A stretch of DNA of 64,000 nucleotides from Sandaracinobacteroides hominis (GTDB lineage: Bacteria; Pseudomonadota; Alphaproteobacteria; Sphingomonadales; Sphingomonadaceae). The notes beneath the pieces were generated by a model. That model was not told where the DNA came from. It searched no databases and worked only from the letters and a program-made list of their open reading frames with translations. The DNA is taken from NCBI RefSeq assembly GCF_016464365.1, contig NZ_JADCUC010000001.1, forward strand, positions 248,001 to 312,000, in the 5' to 3' direction. Numbering within the stretch: position 1 is the stretch's first letter; every line of letters starts with the position of its first letter. Below are positions 52,937 to 61,262 of this stretch, piece by piece. The translations under genes were made by a program, and so were the position numbers.

Positions 52937-53358
52937 GATTTCGCGCAAGCCTCCGTCCGCCGCAGCAATTGCATCAGCTGCGCCCGTTCCGCCGCCGAAA
53001 AGCTGCCAAACAGCTCCTCCTCCATCTTCAGCGCCAGCGGAGAAATCTCTTCATACAGCGCAGCGCCCTCGGCCGTCAGCCCCAGCTCCAGCGTCCGCCG
53101 GTCGCCCGCAGGCGCCCGCGACAGCAGCCCCCGCTCCACCAGTGCCGCCACTGCGCGGCTCACCGTCATCTTGTCCATCTGCGTCGCCGCCACCAGCGCC
53201 GCCTGCGCCATCCGGCCGCCTTCGGCCACTACCGCAATCACCCGCCACTCCGGCACTTTCAGCCCAAAGCGGGACTGATAGACAGCAGCCACCCGGTCAG
53301 AGACGGCGTTGGACGCAATCGAAAGCCGATAGGGCAGGAATTCGGAAAGACGCAGCAT
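52933..53358 (-). CDS. MarR family regulator, probable control of homogentisate genes
   Basis: A 141-residue winged-helix protein. The DNA-binding part is FGLKVPEWRVIAVVAEGG, then ALVAATQMDKMTVSRAVAALVERGLL near residues 57-82 (shown as ALVAATQMDKMTV and SRAVAALVERGLL), and the wing with PAGDRRTLELGLTAEG. It is directly upstream of hppD-hmgA-fahA and could regulate them; homogentisate pathways in other proteobacteria are controlled by MarR or IclR proteins. It lies 10 bases after the YeiH-like gene and may be co-transcribed with it. Confidence 0.87.
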   Translation of the reverse strand: MLRLSEFLPYRLSIASNAVSDRVAAVYQSRFGLKVPEWRVIAVVAEGGRMAQAALVAATQMDKMTVSRAVAALVERGLLSRAPAGDRRTLELGLTAEGAALYEEISPLALKMEEELFGSFSAAERAQLMQLLRRTEACAKS

Positions 53359-53368
53359 CGCCCACGTC

Positions 53369-54475
53369 CTAGAGCAGCAAGCTGGCGAACAGAAGCGAGG
53401 CGATGAAGCTCACCAGCGTCGCCACCAGCACCGGCACGGCCGATCGCCAGCCCATTCCCATCACCATGTTCACATGCATGCGCATGGCAGTCGCCGTTAC
53501 CGCCAGCAGCAAAAAGGCCTTGGAAATGGTCAGCCCGATCCGGTTCACCTCGGCTGGAAATCCGATCAGGCTGTTCAGTACCATCACCACCAGAAAGGCG
53601 GTGATGAACCACGGCAGCGTCAGCCGCCGCAACACGCCCTTGCTGCCGCCGTCTGACGGGCGAAGGGCAAGGCTGGCAAGAGCGATCACCGGCGCCAGCA
53701 GGGCAACCCGCGCCAGCTTCACGATGGTCGCGTCCATCCCAGCCGCGTTGGAAAAGGCATAACCTCCGCCGATCGCCTGCGCCACGTCATGCACCGAAGC
53801 GCCGATCAGGAATCCGGCCTGCGCGTCCGACAGCCCCATTTGCCCCGCCAGCACCGGATAGACGGACATCGCCAGCGCGCTCGCCAGCGAGATCCCCACC
53901 AGTGTCAGCGCAAACTGTTCCTGCGGCAGCCGCTGCCGCCCGATCACGCCATAGAGCGCCAGCGCAGCGCTTGCCCCGCAGATGGCGGTCGCCCCGCCCG
54001 CCAGCAGCCCCGCATAGGGCGATTGCCCCGAAATCCGCGCGCCGACAAACCCCGCACCGATGGTCAGCGCCATGATCACCGCCAGCGCAGCAAACGGAAC
54101 CAGCCCCAGATCGATGACCTGGGCAAAGGTGATCTGCAGCCCCAGCACCACAATACCGATGCGCAGACAGGTGCGGGAGGCAAAATCCAGCCCCTTGTGC
54201 GTGCGCTCGTCGGCAGAAACGAAGTTCAGCGCCATTCCCACGATCAGCCCCAGCAGGATGATCGGAAAATCATAGTGATCCGAAAGCCAGGCGGCCGCCG
54301 CCGCCGCCGTCGCACACACTGCCAGCCCCGGGAAATAGCCGCCCAGCCGCTGCCGCTCGGCCGGTCGGGTGCCCTGTTCCGCAAGATAGATCTCGCCGAA
54401 CAGATCCCCAGCACCATGCATGCTGGCAAGATCCATCGAGCGGGCTTTGGCGGTTTTTCTGTCAGGCGCTGTCAT
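53369..54475 (-). CDS. YeiH family (UPF0324) putative sulfate exporter
   Basis: A 368-residue membrane protein with about ten hydrophobic helices. Family-conserved segments are FPIILLGLIVGMALNF, RTCLRIGIVVLGLQITFAQV, GATAICGASAALAL with the conserved GA(T/S)AICG motif, and FLIGASVHDVAQAIGGGYAF with the SVHDVAQ motif. The family is annotated as putative sulfate or sulfonate exporter on limited evidence. The start is taken as the ATG at 54475; ATGs at 54436 and 54421 are alternatives. The LysR regulator often beside yeiH is absent, and the MarR gene follows instead. Confidence 0.88.
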   Translation of the reverse strand: MTAPDRKTAKARSMDLASMHGAGDLFGEIYLAEQGTRPAERQRLGGYFPGLAVCATAAAAAAWLSDHYDFPIILLGLIVGMALNFVSADERTHKGLDFASRTCLRIGIVVLGLQITFAQVIDLGLVPFAALAVIMALTIGAGFVGARISGQSPYAGLLAGGATAICGASAALALYGVIGRQRLPQEQFALTLVGISLASALAMSVYPVLAGQMGLSDAQAGFLIGASVHDVAQAIGGGYAFSNAAGMDATIVKLARVALLAPVIALASLALRPSDGGSKGVLRRLTLPWFITAFLVVMVLNSLIGFPAEVNRIGLTISKAFLLLAVTATAMRMHVNMVMGMGWRSAVPVLVATLVSFIASLLFASLLL

Positions 54476-54555
54476 AGGTGCCGATCCGTATATCAGCCGG
54501 ATTCCGGAAAGGGGATCGGCTGAATCGATCCGCTGGCAATGACCATGTATTGGAA

Positions 54556-54632
54556 TGGTCGGGGAAAGAGGATTCGAACCTCCGGCCTCTGCCTCCCGAA
54601 GGCAGCGCTCTACCAGGCTGAGCTATTCCCCG
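54556..54632 (-). tRNA. tRNA-Pro (anticodon CGG)
   Basis: On the minus strand the acceptor CGGGGAA pairs with TTCCCCG, discriminator A, encoded CCA. The anticodon stem CTGCC/GGCAG encloses TTCGGGA, anticodon CGG, for codon CCG. The T-loop TTCGAAT is standard. Confidence 0.96.
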
Positions 54633-54714
54633 GACCGAGGCGGCGGGATAGTCGGGCACCCCTGCCGCGTCAAGCGCCCAACGGGCGACTTCGGCAAATA
54701 GTTGCCGGCAGCGC

Positions 54715-56016
54715 TCAATCGGCAATAACGCGCCGAAGTTCGTCCAGCGTGGCGATTTTCTCCCGCGGGGCGCCAGGCCGTGCACGCGAAACCTCCAGCG
54801 CATCGATCTTTTGCCAGTCGGCGAAATAGGCCACCTTCACCTTCCGCCCAGCCAGCAACGCATCCAGCCCCGCCGGTCCCGGCTTGCCGCCGCTCCGCTC
54901 GACGGCCGCCAGCCTCTCCACCAGCGCAAACCCATCCGGCCGGTTGGTGCCGATCGTGCCCGAAGGTCCCCGCCGCGCCCAGCCGACACACCACAGCCCG
55001 TCGGAAATCAGCCCGTCCACATTGGCGAACCGCCCGGCATCGGTATCATAAGGCACGCCAGGCACAGGGCTGGTGCGATAGCCAATGGCCGCCACCACCA
55101 GCCCGCAGGGAATGATCTCCGTCTCGCCGGTATCCACGGCACGGCCGTCTGCATCCAGCCGCGTCCTCATCACTTCGATGGCCTCGACACGGCCGTTTCC
55201 CAGCACCTTCAGCGGCCGGTGAAAGAAATCCAGTTGCACCACCACCCGCTTCTCCGGGTCGGGGCCGGCGGCCGCGAACTTGCGCAGCACCTCCACTACC
55301 CGGCGCTGTCCCGTTTCCAGCGCGGCATCGGCCTCCACCGGCGGGAAATCCTCCGGCCGCACCAGCGGCGTCGCCAGCTCCAGCTCGCCCAGCTCGCCCA
55401 CTTCCTTCAGGGTAAAGCTCGCCTGATGCGGCCCGCGCCGCCCCAATATATGCACCCGCCGCAGGCCGGAGCGCAGATCGGGCATCAGCGCATCGCCGAC
55501 AATATCGCTGTCCGAAAGCTCCCCCACCGTCTTCGCCAGGATACGCGCGCAATCGATGGCGACATTGCCGTTGCCCACGATCACCGCGCCTTCCACTGCC
55601 ATCGGCGGCACCCGGTCGTGGAAATCCGGATGGCCGTTGTACCAGCCGACAAACGCCGCCGACCCCATCACGCCGGGCAGCTCGCTGCCCGGCACGCCCA
55701 GCGGCTTGTCCAGCGGCGCCCCGATCGCCAGCACCACATCGTCATAGAGCCCCGTCAGCTCCTCGACGGAAACATCCTCACCGATCGTCACATTGCCCAC
55801 AAAGCGCACCCGCGCATCGGTCGCCACCGCTTCATAGCGCCGGGAAACCGCCTTGATGGATTGGTGATCCGGCGCCACCCCGGCACGTATCAGGCCATAG
55901 GGCGTCGGCAGCCGATCGATGATGTCGCACCGCACATCCTCGCCAAAGGTCTTCAGCGCAGCCTCCGCCGTATAGAATCCGGCCGGTCCCGAGCCAATGA
56001 TTGCCAGTGTCCGCAT
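54715..56016 (-). CDS. Ferredoxin--NADP reductase, adrenodoxin-reductase type (FprA-like)
   Basis: A 433-residue FAD enzyme. The ATG at 56016, preceded by GGGAGAA, opens the FAD Rossmann motif (AIIGSGPAGFYTAEAAL, residues 5-21). PTPYGLIRAGVAPDHQ near residue 43 is a hallmark of the adrenodoxin reductase/FprA family. The NADP domain has VIVGNGNVAIDCARIL near residue 150 and HILGRRGPHQASFT near residue 198. The C-terminal GWARRGPSGTIGTNRPDG is also diagnostic. It transfers electrons between NADPH and ferredoxin; ferredoxin partners may include Bfd-like proteins elsewhere. It sits 82 bases after tRNA-Pro. Confidence 0.93.
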   Translation of the reverse strand: MRTLAIIGSGPAGFYTAEAALKTFGEDVRCDIIDRLPTPYGLIRAGVAPDHQSIKAVSRRYEAVATDARVRFVGNVTIGEDVSVEELTGLYDDVVLAIGAPLDKPLGVPGSELPGVMGSAAFVGWYNGHPDFHDRVPPMAVEGAVIVGNGNVAIDCARILAKTVGELSDSDIVGDALMPDLRSGLRRVHILGRRGPHQASFTLKEVGELGELELATPLVRPEDFPPVEADAALETGQRRVVEVLRKFAAAGPDPEKRVVVQLDFFHRPLKVLGNGRVEAIEVMRTRLDADGRAVDTGETEIIPCGLVVAAIGYRTSPVPGVPYDTDAGRFANVDGLISDGLWCVGWARRGPSGTIGTNRPDGFALVERLAAVERSGGKPGPAGLDALLAGRKVKVAYFADWQKIDALEVSRARPGAPREKIATLDELRRVIAD

Positions 56017-56070
56017 GCGGTTCTCCCTCACCGCCGGAAGTTGGCGGGAAAACGCGGCCTGTTCAACCGC

Positions 56071-56916
56071 CTACTGCCCCGGCAGGTTCAGCACCGCGTC
56101 CAGGCAGGCATCCACCGCCTGCCGCGTCCCGGCTGTCATGCCGATGAAGGATCGCCGGGCGTCTGACGGATCGCTGCTCCGCTCCAGCATCCCCCGGTCG
56201 ACCATCGCCTTGATCCAGCGCAGGCCCGTGGTGGTCGGCACGGCCGCCGCAATGCACAGGCTGGAAACGCTGACCTGCCGATTCTCCAGCCGCGCCGCAG
56301 CCAGATCCAGCAGCATGTCCCACACCGGATCGGCAAACAGGTCCGAGGGGAAGAAGCGGTCGCGCAACCGTCGCGCCCGGATATGCGCCCGAATCCGTCC
56401 CGAATCGACAGGCCGGGCCGCTTCCGCAGGCCGCCCCGCCACCAGATCGTTCAGCGCCGCCGCCACCCGTTCGGCATCGCGACGCAGCGCCGCAAACCGC
56501 TCGCCACTGTCGTAATGCGCGCCGGCGTCAGCCACCGCCGTCCCGCCCGTCCTGCCGGCTGCGTCGGCAAGCGCTCGCTGCAGCGCCTCCGGGCTTGCCG
56601 GCGCATCGACGATCTCCAGCGCATGATCCAGCAGCAATCCCGCCGCATCGGCATCCTCGGCGCCCGCCACCAGCACGATCGGCAGGCCCGCGAACAGCGG
56701 CTCCGCCAGCGCCGCGCCCAGAGCTGCATCCACCCGGTCAGCCGATACCAGCAGGATGTCGGGCATCTCGCGACGCAACGCCGCAGCGCCGTCTCCGCGC
56801 GCTTCGATCAGGCTCCACCGGGCACCCGCAAGTGCCGGAGCCGAAGCTCCCATCACCAGAACCCTGGCAACGCCATCACCGATCCGATCCAAAACGGAGC
56901 TATCATAGTCAGCCAC
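56071..56916 (-). CDS. Two-domain winged-helix regulator with degenerate receiver-like N-terminus
   Basis: A 281-residue protein starting with GTG at 56916 (AAGGA eight bases upstream). Residues 1-130 look like a flavodoxin/receiver fold (VLVMGASAPAL, DILLVSADRVD, LPIVLVAGAED) but a clear phospho-accepting Asp context is lacking. Residues 170-281 form a helical linker and MarR-like winged helix: WDMLLDLAAARLENRQVS, VSSLCIAAAVPTTTGLRWIKAMVD and the DARRSFIGMT wing. This type is common in sphingomonads, with unknown role. It is divergent from the sigma-54 activator gene; the gap holds an inverted repeat. Confidence 0.7.
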   Translation of the reverse strand: MADYDSSVLDRIGDGVARVLVMGASAPALAGARWSLIEARGDGAAALRREMPDILLVSADRVDAALGAALAEPLFAGLPIVLVAGAEDADAAGLLLDHALEIVDAPASPEALQRALADAAGRTGGTAVADAGAHYDSGERFAALRRDAERVAAALNDLVAGRPAEAARPVDSGRIRAHIRARRLRDRFFPSDLFADPVWDMLLDLAAARLENRQVSVSSLCIAAAVPTTTGLRWIKAMVDRGMLERSSDPSDARRSFIGMTAGTRQAVDACLDAVLNLPGQ

Positions 56917-56932
56917 GCGACATTCCTTACCA

Positions 56933-56958
56933 ACTGGAAACCTTGTTATTTTCCCAGT
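56933..56958. promoter_or_regulatory. Imperfect inverted repeat in the divergent regulator gap
   Basis: ACTGGAAA at 56933-56940 and TTTCCCAGT at 56950-56958 form an 8-bp palindrome with one bulged C and a 9-base AT-rich centre, 17 bases before the winged-helix gene start. It could be an autoregulatory operator. The rest of the 274-base gap (to 57190) shows no gene and no convincing sigma-54 promoter. Confidence 0.35.
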
Positions 56959-57190
56959 CAGGAAAGGAAGCCGCCCTCCGGCCCCCCGATATTCCCGCCA
57001 GAGCGGACATGCCTCGGCTCAAGCTTTCGCCTCGCCTGTGCAACATGCCGCCGACCCACTTCACCGTCGCGCGTTCGGGCCGGAAAATCAACGGTGCCAG
57101 ACAAAATCCCGGAAGGGGGATTGCGGCGGAGGGGGCGGGAAGGGGCGCCAGGAACTGACGGCCGCAAAGAGGCCGCACAAGAGGAGCAAG

Positions 57191-58249
57191 ATGGGCGAAG
57201 TTCCACTGCTGCCGCCCCGGCCGTCACCACGGCACGGGGGCCGCGTTTCCGCCGACCTGGTCGGCAATTCTCCCGCCATGCGAGAGCTTCGGCAATCCAT
57301 CGCTCGCGTCGCGGTAACCGAGGCCACCGTCCTCATCAGCGGCCCCTCCGGCAGCGGCAAGGAAAATGCCGCCCGCGCCGTCCACGCCGCATCCCCTCGC
57401 GCCTCCGGCCCGTTCGAGGCGGTGAACTGCGGCGCCATCCCGCACGAACTGGCAGAGGCCGAGCTGTTCGGCGCCGAAGCCGGCGCCTACACCGGGGCGC
57501 AGAAACAACGCATAGGCCGGCTCGAAGCGGCACAGGGCGGCACGCTGTTCCTCGATGAAATCGGCGACCTGCCGCTGCCGCTGCAGGTAAAGCTGCTGCG
57601 TGCCCTCGAAACCCGCAGCATAGAGCGTCTCGGCGGCGGACGCCCGATTGCCGTCGACTTTCGTCTGGTCGCCGCCACCAACGTCGATCTGGAAGCTGCC
57701 GTCGCGCAAGGCCGCTTCCGCGCCGACCTCTACTGGCGGCTCGCGGTAGTGTGGCTCGATCTGCCGCCGCTGGCTGCCCGTCGCGAGGATATCCCCGCCC
57801 TCGTCGCCCACTTCTCAGACGCGCTGCGCCAACGCCTGCACCTCCCGGATTGCGGCCGCGAAGCGCTCATCGCGCACGGCTGGCCGGGCAACCTGCGCGA
57901 ACTGCGCAACCTCGTCGAACGGGCGCTTGCACATGGCGAACGCGTGCTCGACGCCGAAACCATCGCCCGCCTTCTGCACCCCCGCCGCCGCCCGATGCAG
58001 GATTGGCTGGCAGCCGCCCCACCGGCGCCACCCCCCGCGCGCGAATTTCCCATGCAGATGGCAGCGCCCATCTCGCCAATGGACCTGAAGGCGCTGATGG
58101 CCGAAGCGGAAGCCGCCCTCATCGCCGAAGCCCTCGCGGCCAGCGGCGGCACGATAGCCCAGTCCGCCCGCCTCCTCGGCATGAAGCGCACCACCCTCGT
58201 CGAAAAGATGAAGCGAATGGGCCTGAAGGCAGCCAACGAAGCGGCGTAG
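57191..58249 (+). CDS. Sigma-54-dependent transcriptional activator without sensory domain
   Basis: A 352-residue enhancer-binding protein. The ATG at 57191 follows GAGGAG. There is almost no N-terminal regulatory domain: the AAA+ domain begins at about residue 22. Walker A is GPSGSGKE (51-58), the sigma-54 contact loop is GAYTGA (98-103, a GAFTGA variant), and Walker B is LFLDEIGDLP (119-128). The R-finger region is FRADLYWRL. A Pro-rich linker leads to a Fis-type helix-turn-helix (AQSARLLGMKRTTLVEKMKR, about 325-344). Activity may thus be controlled by expression or by a partner such as the divergent winged-helix protein. Target genes, flagellar or other, are not in the window. Confidence 0.92.
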   Translation: MGEVPLLPPRPSPRHGGRVSADLVGNSPAMRELRQSIARVAVTEATVLISGPSGSGKENAARAVHAASPRASGPFEAVNCGAIPHELAEAELFGAEAGAYTGAQKQRIGRLEAAQGGTLFLDEIGDLPLPLQVKLLRALETRSIERLGGGRPIAVDFRLVAATNVDLEAAVAQGRFRADLYWRLAVVWLDLPPLAARREDIPALVAHFSDALRQRLHLPDCGREALIAHGWPGNLRELRNLVERALAHGERVLDAETIARLLHPRRRPMQDWLAAAPPAPPPAREFPMQMAAPISPMDLKALMAEAEAALIAEALAASGGTIAQSARLLGMKRTTLVEKMKRMGLKAANEAA

Positions 58250-58378
58250 CCGTAACGGCGCGCTGGTGCAGCTTGGCGCGCTCCGAAAGCCTGCCACTGT
58301 CCTGCGAACGAGGTGGTTCGCCCGGCAAGCCGGAAAGATCAGCCCGGATCAGCCGCGGCCAGAGCCGTCTTTACCCGC

Positions 58379-59662
58379 CTAGCGCTTGGCGATCGGCACA
58401 TAGTCCCGCTGCGGCGCGCCGGTATAGAGCTGGCGCGGACGGCCGATCTTCTGCTCCGGATCGCCGATCATCTCGTTCCACTGCGCCACCCAGCCCACGG
58501 TGCGGGCCAGCGCGAACAGCGCCGTGAACATGCTGGTGGGGAAGCCCACGGCAGAAAGAACGATTCCCGAATAGAAGTCGACGTTCGGGAACAGCTTCTT
58601 TTCGATGAAGTAGCTATCGTTCAGCGCCATTTCTTCCAGCTGCAGCGCCACCTCGAACACGGGGTCCGTAACCTTCAGTTCCTTGAACAGCTCGCGCACG
58701 GTCTTCTGCATCACCGTCGCGCGCGGATCGTAGTTCTTGTACACCCGGTGGCCAAAGCCCATCAGGCGGAACGGGTCATCCTTGTTCTTGGCGCGGGCGA
58801 TATACTCCGGGATCCGCTCCGGACGCCCGATCTCGCGCAGCATTTCCAGCGCCGCCTCGTTGGCGCCACCATGCGCCGGACCCCACAGGCAGGCGATACC
58901 GGCGGCCATGCAGGCAAACGGGTTCGCGCCGGAAGACCCGGCCAGCCGCACCGTGGAGGTGGAGGCGTTCTGCTCATGATCGGCGTGCAGGATGAAGATG
59001 CGGTCCATCGCCCGCTCGACGATCGGGTTCACCACATATTCCTCGGCCGGCACGCCAAAGGTCATCCGCAGGAAATTCCCGGTGTAGCTCAGCGAGTTGT
59101 CGGGATAGATAAAGGGTTGGCCGATCGAATATTTATAGGCCATCGCCGCGATCGTGGGCATTTTCGCGATCAGCCGGTGGCTGGCGATCATGCGCTGCTT
59201 CGGATCGTCGATGTCGGTCGAGTCGTGATAGAAGGCCGAAAGCGCTCCCACCACGCCGCACATGATGGCCATCGGGTGCGCGTCGCGGCGGAAACCGCGG
59301 AAGAACTGCATCAGCTGCTCGTGCACCATGGTGTGGCGGCTGATGGTATGTTCGAACTTCGCCAGCTCATCCTTCGAAGGAAGCTCGCCTTCGGTCAGCA
59401 GATAGGCGACTTCCATGAAGCTGGAGTCTTCGGCCAGCTGCTGGATCGGATATCCACGGTGCAGCAGCACGCCCTCGTCGCCGTCGATATAGGTGATCGC
59501 GCTTTCGCAGGAAGCGGTCGAGGTGAATCCAGGGTCGAAGGTGAAGGCGCCAGTCTGACCGTAGAGCTTGCGGATATCCACCACGTCCGGGCCGATGCTG
59601 CCATGTTTCACCGGCATTTCCAGCGATTTGCTACCGAGGGTGATGTTCGCCTGCTCGCTCAT
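58379..59662 (-). CDS. gltA: Citrate synthase
   Basis: A 427-residue type II (hexameric) citrate synthase that condenses oxaloacetate with acetyl-CoA. Catalytic His and Asp segments are present: [20 protein letters not shown] near residue 230 and [14 protein letters not shown] near residue 262, [14 protein letters not shown] near residue 305, and the final [16 protein letters not shown]. The ATG at 59662 ([10 protein letters not shown]) is preceded by AAAGG. It follows gltX by 86 bases; the gap contains copies of a 34-bp repeat. Confidence 0.98.
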   Translation of the reverse strand: MSEQANITLGSKSLEMPVKHGSIGPDVVDIRKLYGQTGAFTFDPGFTSTASCESAITYIDGDEGVLLHRGYPIQQLAEDSSFMEVAYLLTEGELPSKDELAKFEHTISRHTMVHEQLMQFFRGFRRDAHPMAIMCGVVGALSAFYHDSTDIDDPKQRMIASHRLIAKMPTIAAMAYKYSIGQPFIYPDNSLSYTGNFLRMTFGVPAEEYVVNPIVERAMDRIFILHADHEQNASTSTVRLAGSSGANPFACMAAGIACLWGPAHGGANEAALEMLREIGRPERIPEYIARAKNKDDPFRLMGFGHRVYKNYDPRATVMQKTVRELFKELKVTDPVFEVALQLEEMALNDSYFIEKKLFPNVDFYSGIVLSAVGFPTSMFTALFALARTVGWVAQWNEMIGDPEQKIGRPRQLYTGAPQRDYVPIAKR

Positions 59663-59697
59663 ATGATCGCCTTTCAATTCTTCCCGTCAGCACCGGA

Positions 59698-59782
59698 GCG
59701 CATCGCCGATGCACTCAGAGCTTTCCTCCAAGCGCATCGTCGATGCGCTCAGAGCTTATCCCCAAGCGCATCGTCGATGCGC
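59698..59782. repeat. 34-bp tandem repeat with palindrome at the gltX 3' end
   Basis: Units begin at 59698, 59732 and 59766. Each starts with the palindromic core GCGCATCGTCGATGCGC (second and third copies identical over these 17 bases, first copy with two changes) and continues CTCAGAGCTT in copies 1 and 2. The third unit and part of the second encode the last residues of gltX, so the array appears to have grown out of that coding end into the gap before gltA. Confidence 0.85.
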
Positions 59783-61197
59783 CCAAGGCTTTCGTCGCGT
59801 CCAAGCGCTGCCATCACGGCAAAGACGCTGGGGCTGTTACCCTGGCCGGTCAGCGCCGCCCGCAGCGGGCCGGCAACCTTGCCAAGTCCGAGTCCGGCGC
59901 CCTCTGCCACAGACTTGGCTGCAGCTTCCAGCGCCTCACGCTCCCAGTCCGCCACAGCCGCAAGTGCAGTGCGAACATCCGCCAGAAGCGCCCGGCCTAT
60001 GGGGTCTAGCAACTTTGTCGCGGCTTCGTCCATGGGAAGGGGGCGGTTGCGAACAAGAAACAGCGCCGATCCTGCCAACTCATTGAGGTTCTTCGCCCGG
60101 GGCTTCAACTCATCCATGCTGCGAAGCAACAGATTCCGCTCCGAGTCGGTCAGCGCGCGGCCAATGGAATCGGCAATCCGCGGCGCCGCCAGCTCCACCA
60201 GCCGGCCATTGTCGGCCTGCTTCATATAGTGGGCGTTGACGCTCTCCAGCTTCTTCAGGTCGAACCGCCCCGGCGATCGGCCGACACCGTCCAGGTCAAA
60301 CAGCTTCACCGCTTCGTCCCGCGTCACCAGTTCGGTATCGCCATGCGCCCAGCCCAGCCGCAGCAGGTAATTCTCCAGCGCTTCCGGCAGGATGCCCATC
60401 TCGTCGCGATAGGCTTCCACCCCCAGCGCCCCGTGCCGCTTGGAAAGCTTGGCGCCGTCCGGCCCGTGGATCATCGGCACATGCGCATAGACCGGCCGCG
60501 GCCAGCCCAGCGCGTCGATCAGCGCCAGCTGCCGGAACGTGTTCGTCAGATGGTCGTCACCGCGGATCACGTCCGTCACGCCCATGTCGTGGTCGTCCAC
60601 AACCACTGCCAGCATATAGGTGGGGGTGCCGTCCGACCGCAGCAAGACGAAGTCATCCAGCTCGCTGTTCTGCTGGCGCACGTCCCCCTGCACCTTGTCG
60701 GCGATCAATGTTTCGCCCGTTTGCGGCGACTTCAGCCGCACCACGAACGGCAGATCGGGCGTATCGGTCCGATCCCGCCAACGCCCGTCATAGCGCTGCG
60801 GCAGGCCCTTTTCCTTCTGCTCGGCCCGCATCGCCTCCAGCTCTTCGGCCGTCGCATAGCAGCGATAGGCCTTGCCCTCGGCCAGCAGCCGATGCGCAAT
60901 TTCCGCATGTCGGGGCGCCCGCGCAAACTGGAACAGCGGCGGCCGGTCCGCCGTCAGCCCCAGCCACGCCATCCCGTCCAGGATCTTGGCAATCGCATCG
61001 TCGGTCGAACGCGCCCGGTCGGTATCCTCGATCCGCAGCAGGAACGTGCCGCCATGGTGCTTCGCATACAGCCAGTTGAACAGCGCTGTCCGGGCCCCAC
61101 CGATATGCAGATAGCCGGTGGGGGAGGGCGCAAAGCGCGTCACCGGGCGCGGCAGGCCGGCAAATTCGGGTAGGACGGAATCAGTTGCAGGCGGCAT
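59749..61197 (-). CDS. gltX: Glutamyl-tRNA synthetase
   Basis: A 482-residue class I aminoacyl-tRNA synthetase. The HIGH motif occurs as YLHIG in APSPTGYLHIGGARTAL near residue 30; the KMSKS motif as KLSKRHG near residue 248. Other marks are LLRIEDTDRARS and DFVLLRSDGTPTYMLAVVVDD. The length suits the discriminating or non-discriminating type, which the sequence alone does not decide. The ATG at 61197 is 65 bases from the divergent comEC start. The last codons (GRIDDALGDKL) lie inside the 34-bp repeat. Confidence 0.97.
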   Translation of the reverse strand: MPPATDSVLPEFAGLPRPVTRFAPSPTGYLHIGGARTALFNWLYAKHHGGTFLLRIEDTDRARSTDDAIAKILDGMAWLGLTADRPPLFQFARAPRHAEIAHRLLAEGKAYRCYATAEELEAMRAEQKEKGLPQRYDGRWRDRTDTPDLPFVVRLKSPQTGETLIADKVQGDVRQQNSELDDFVLLRSDGTPTYMLAVVVDDHDMGVTDVIRGDDHLTNTFRQLALIDALGWPRPVYAHVPMIHGPDGAKLSKRHGALGVEAYRDEMGILPEALENYLLRLGWAHGDTELVTRDEAVKLFDLDGVGRSPGRFDLKKLESVNAHYMKQADNGRLVELAAPRIADSIGRALTDSERNLLLRSMDELKPRAKNLNELAGSALFLVRNRPLPMDEAATKLLDPIGRALLADVRTALAAVADWEREALEAAAKSVAEGAGLGLGKVAGPLRAALTGQGNSPSVFAVMAALGRDESLGRIDDALGDKL

Positions 61198-61262
61198 CAA
61201 AGCATCCGAAAGCTGGGGCCGGGGTCGGCCCAAAACGAAACAGGGGCGAAAAGCGCCGGGTG

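Noticed and set aside
57061-57110. Sigma-54 promoter (TGGCAC on the minus strand) in the regulator gap
   Set aside because: The -24-like TGGCAC is not followed at the right distance by a TTGC -12 element.
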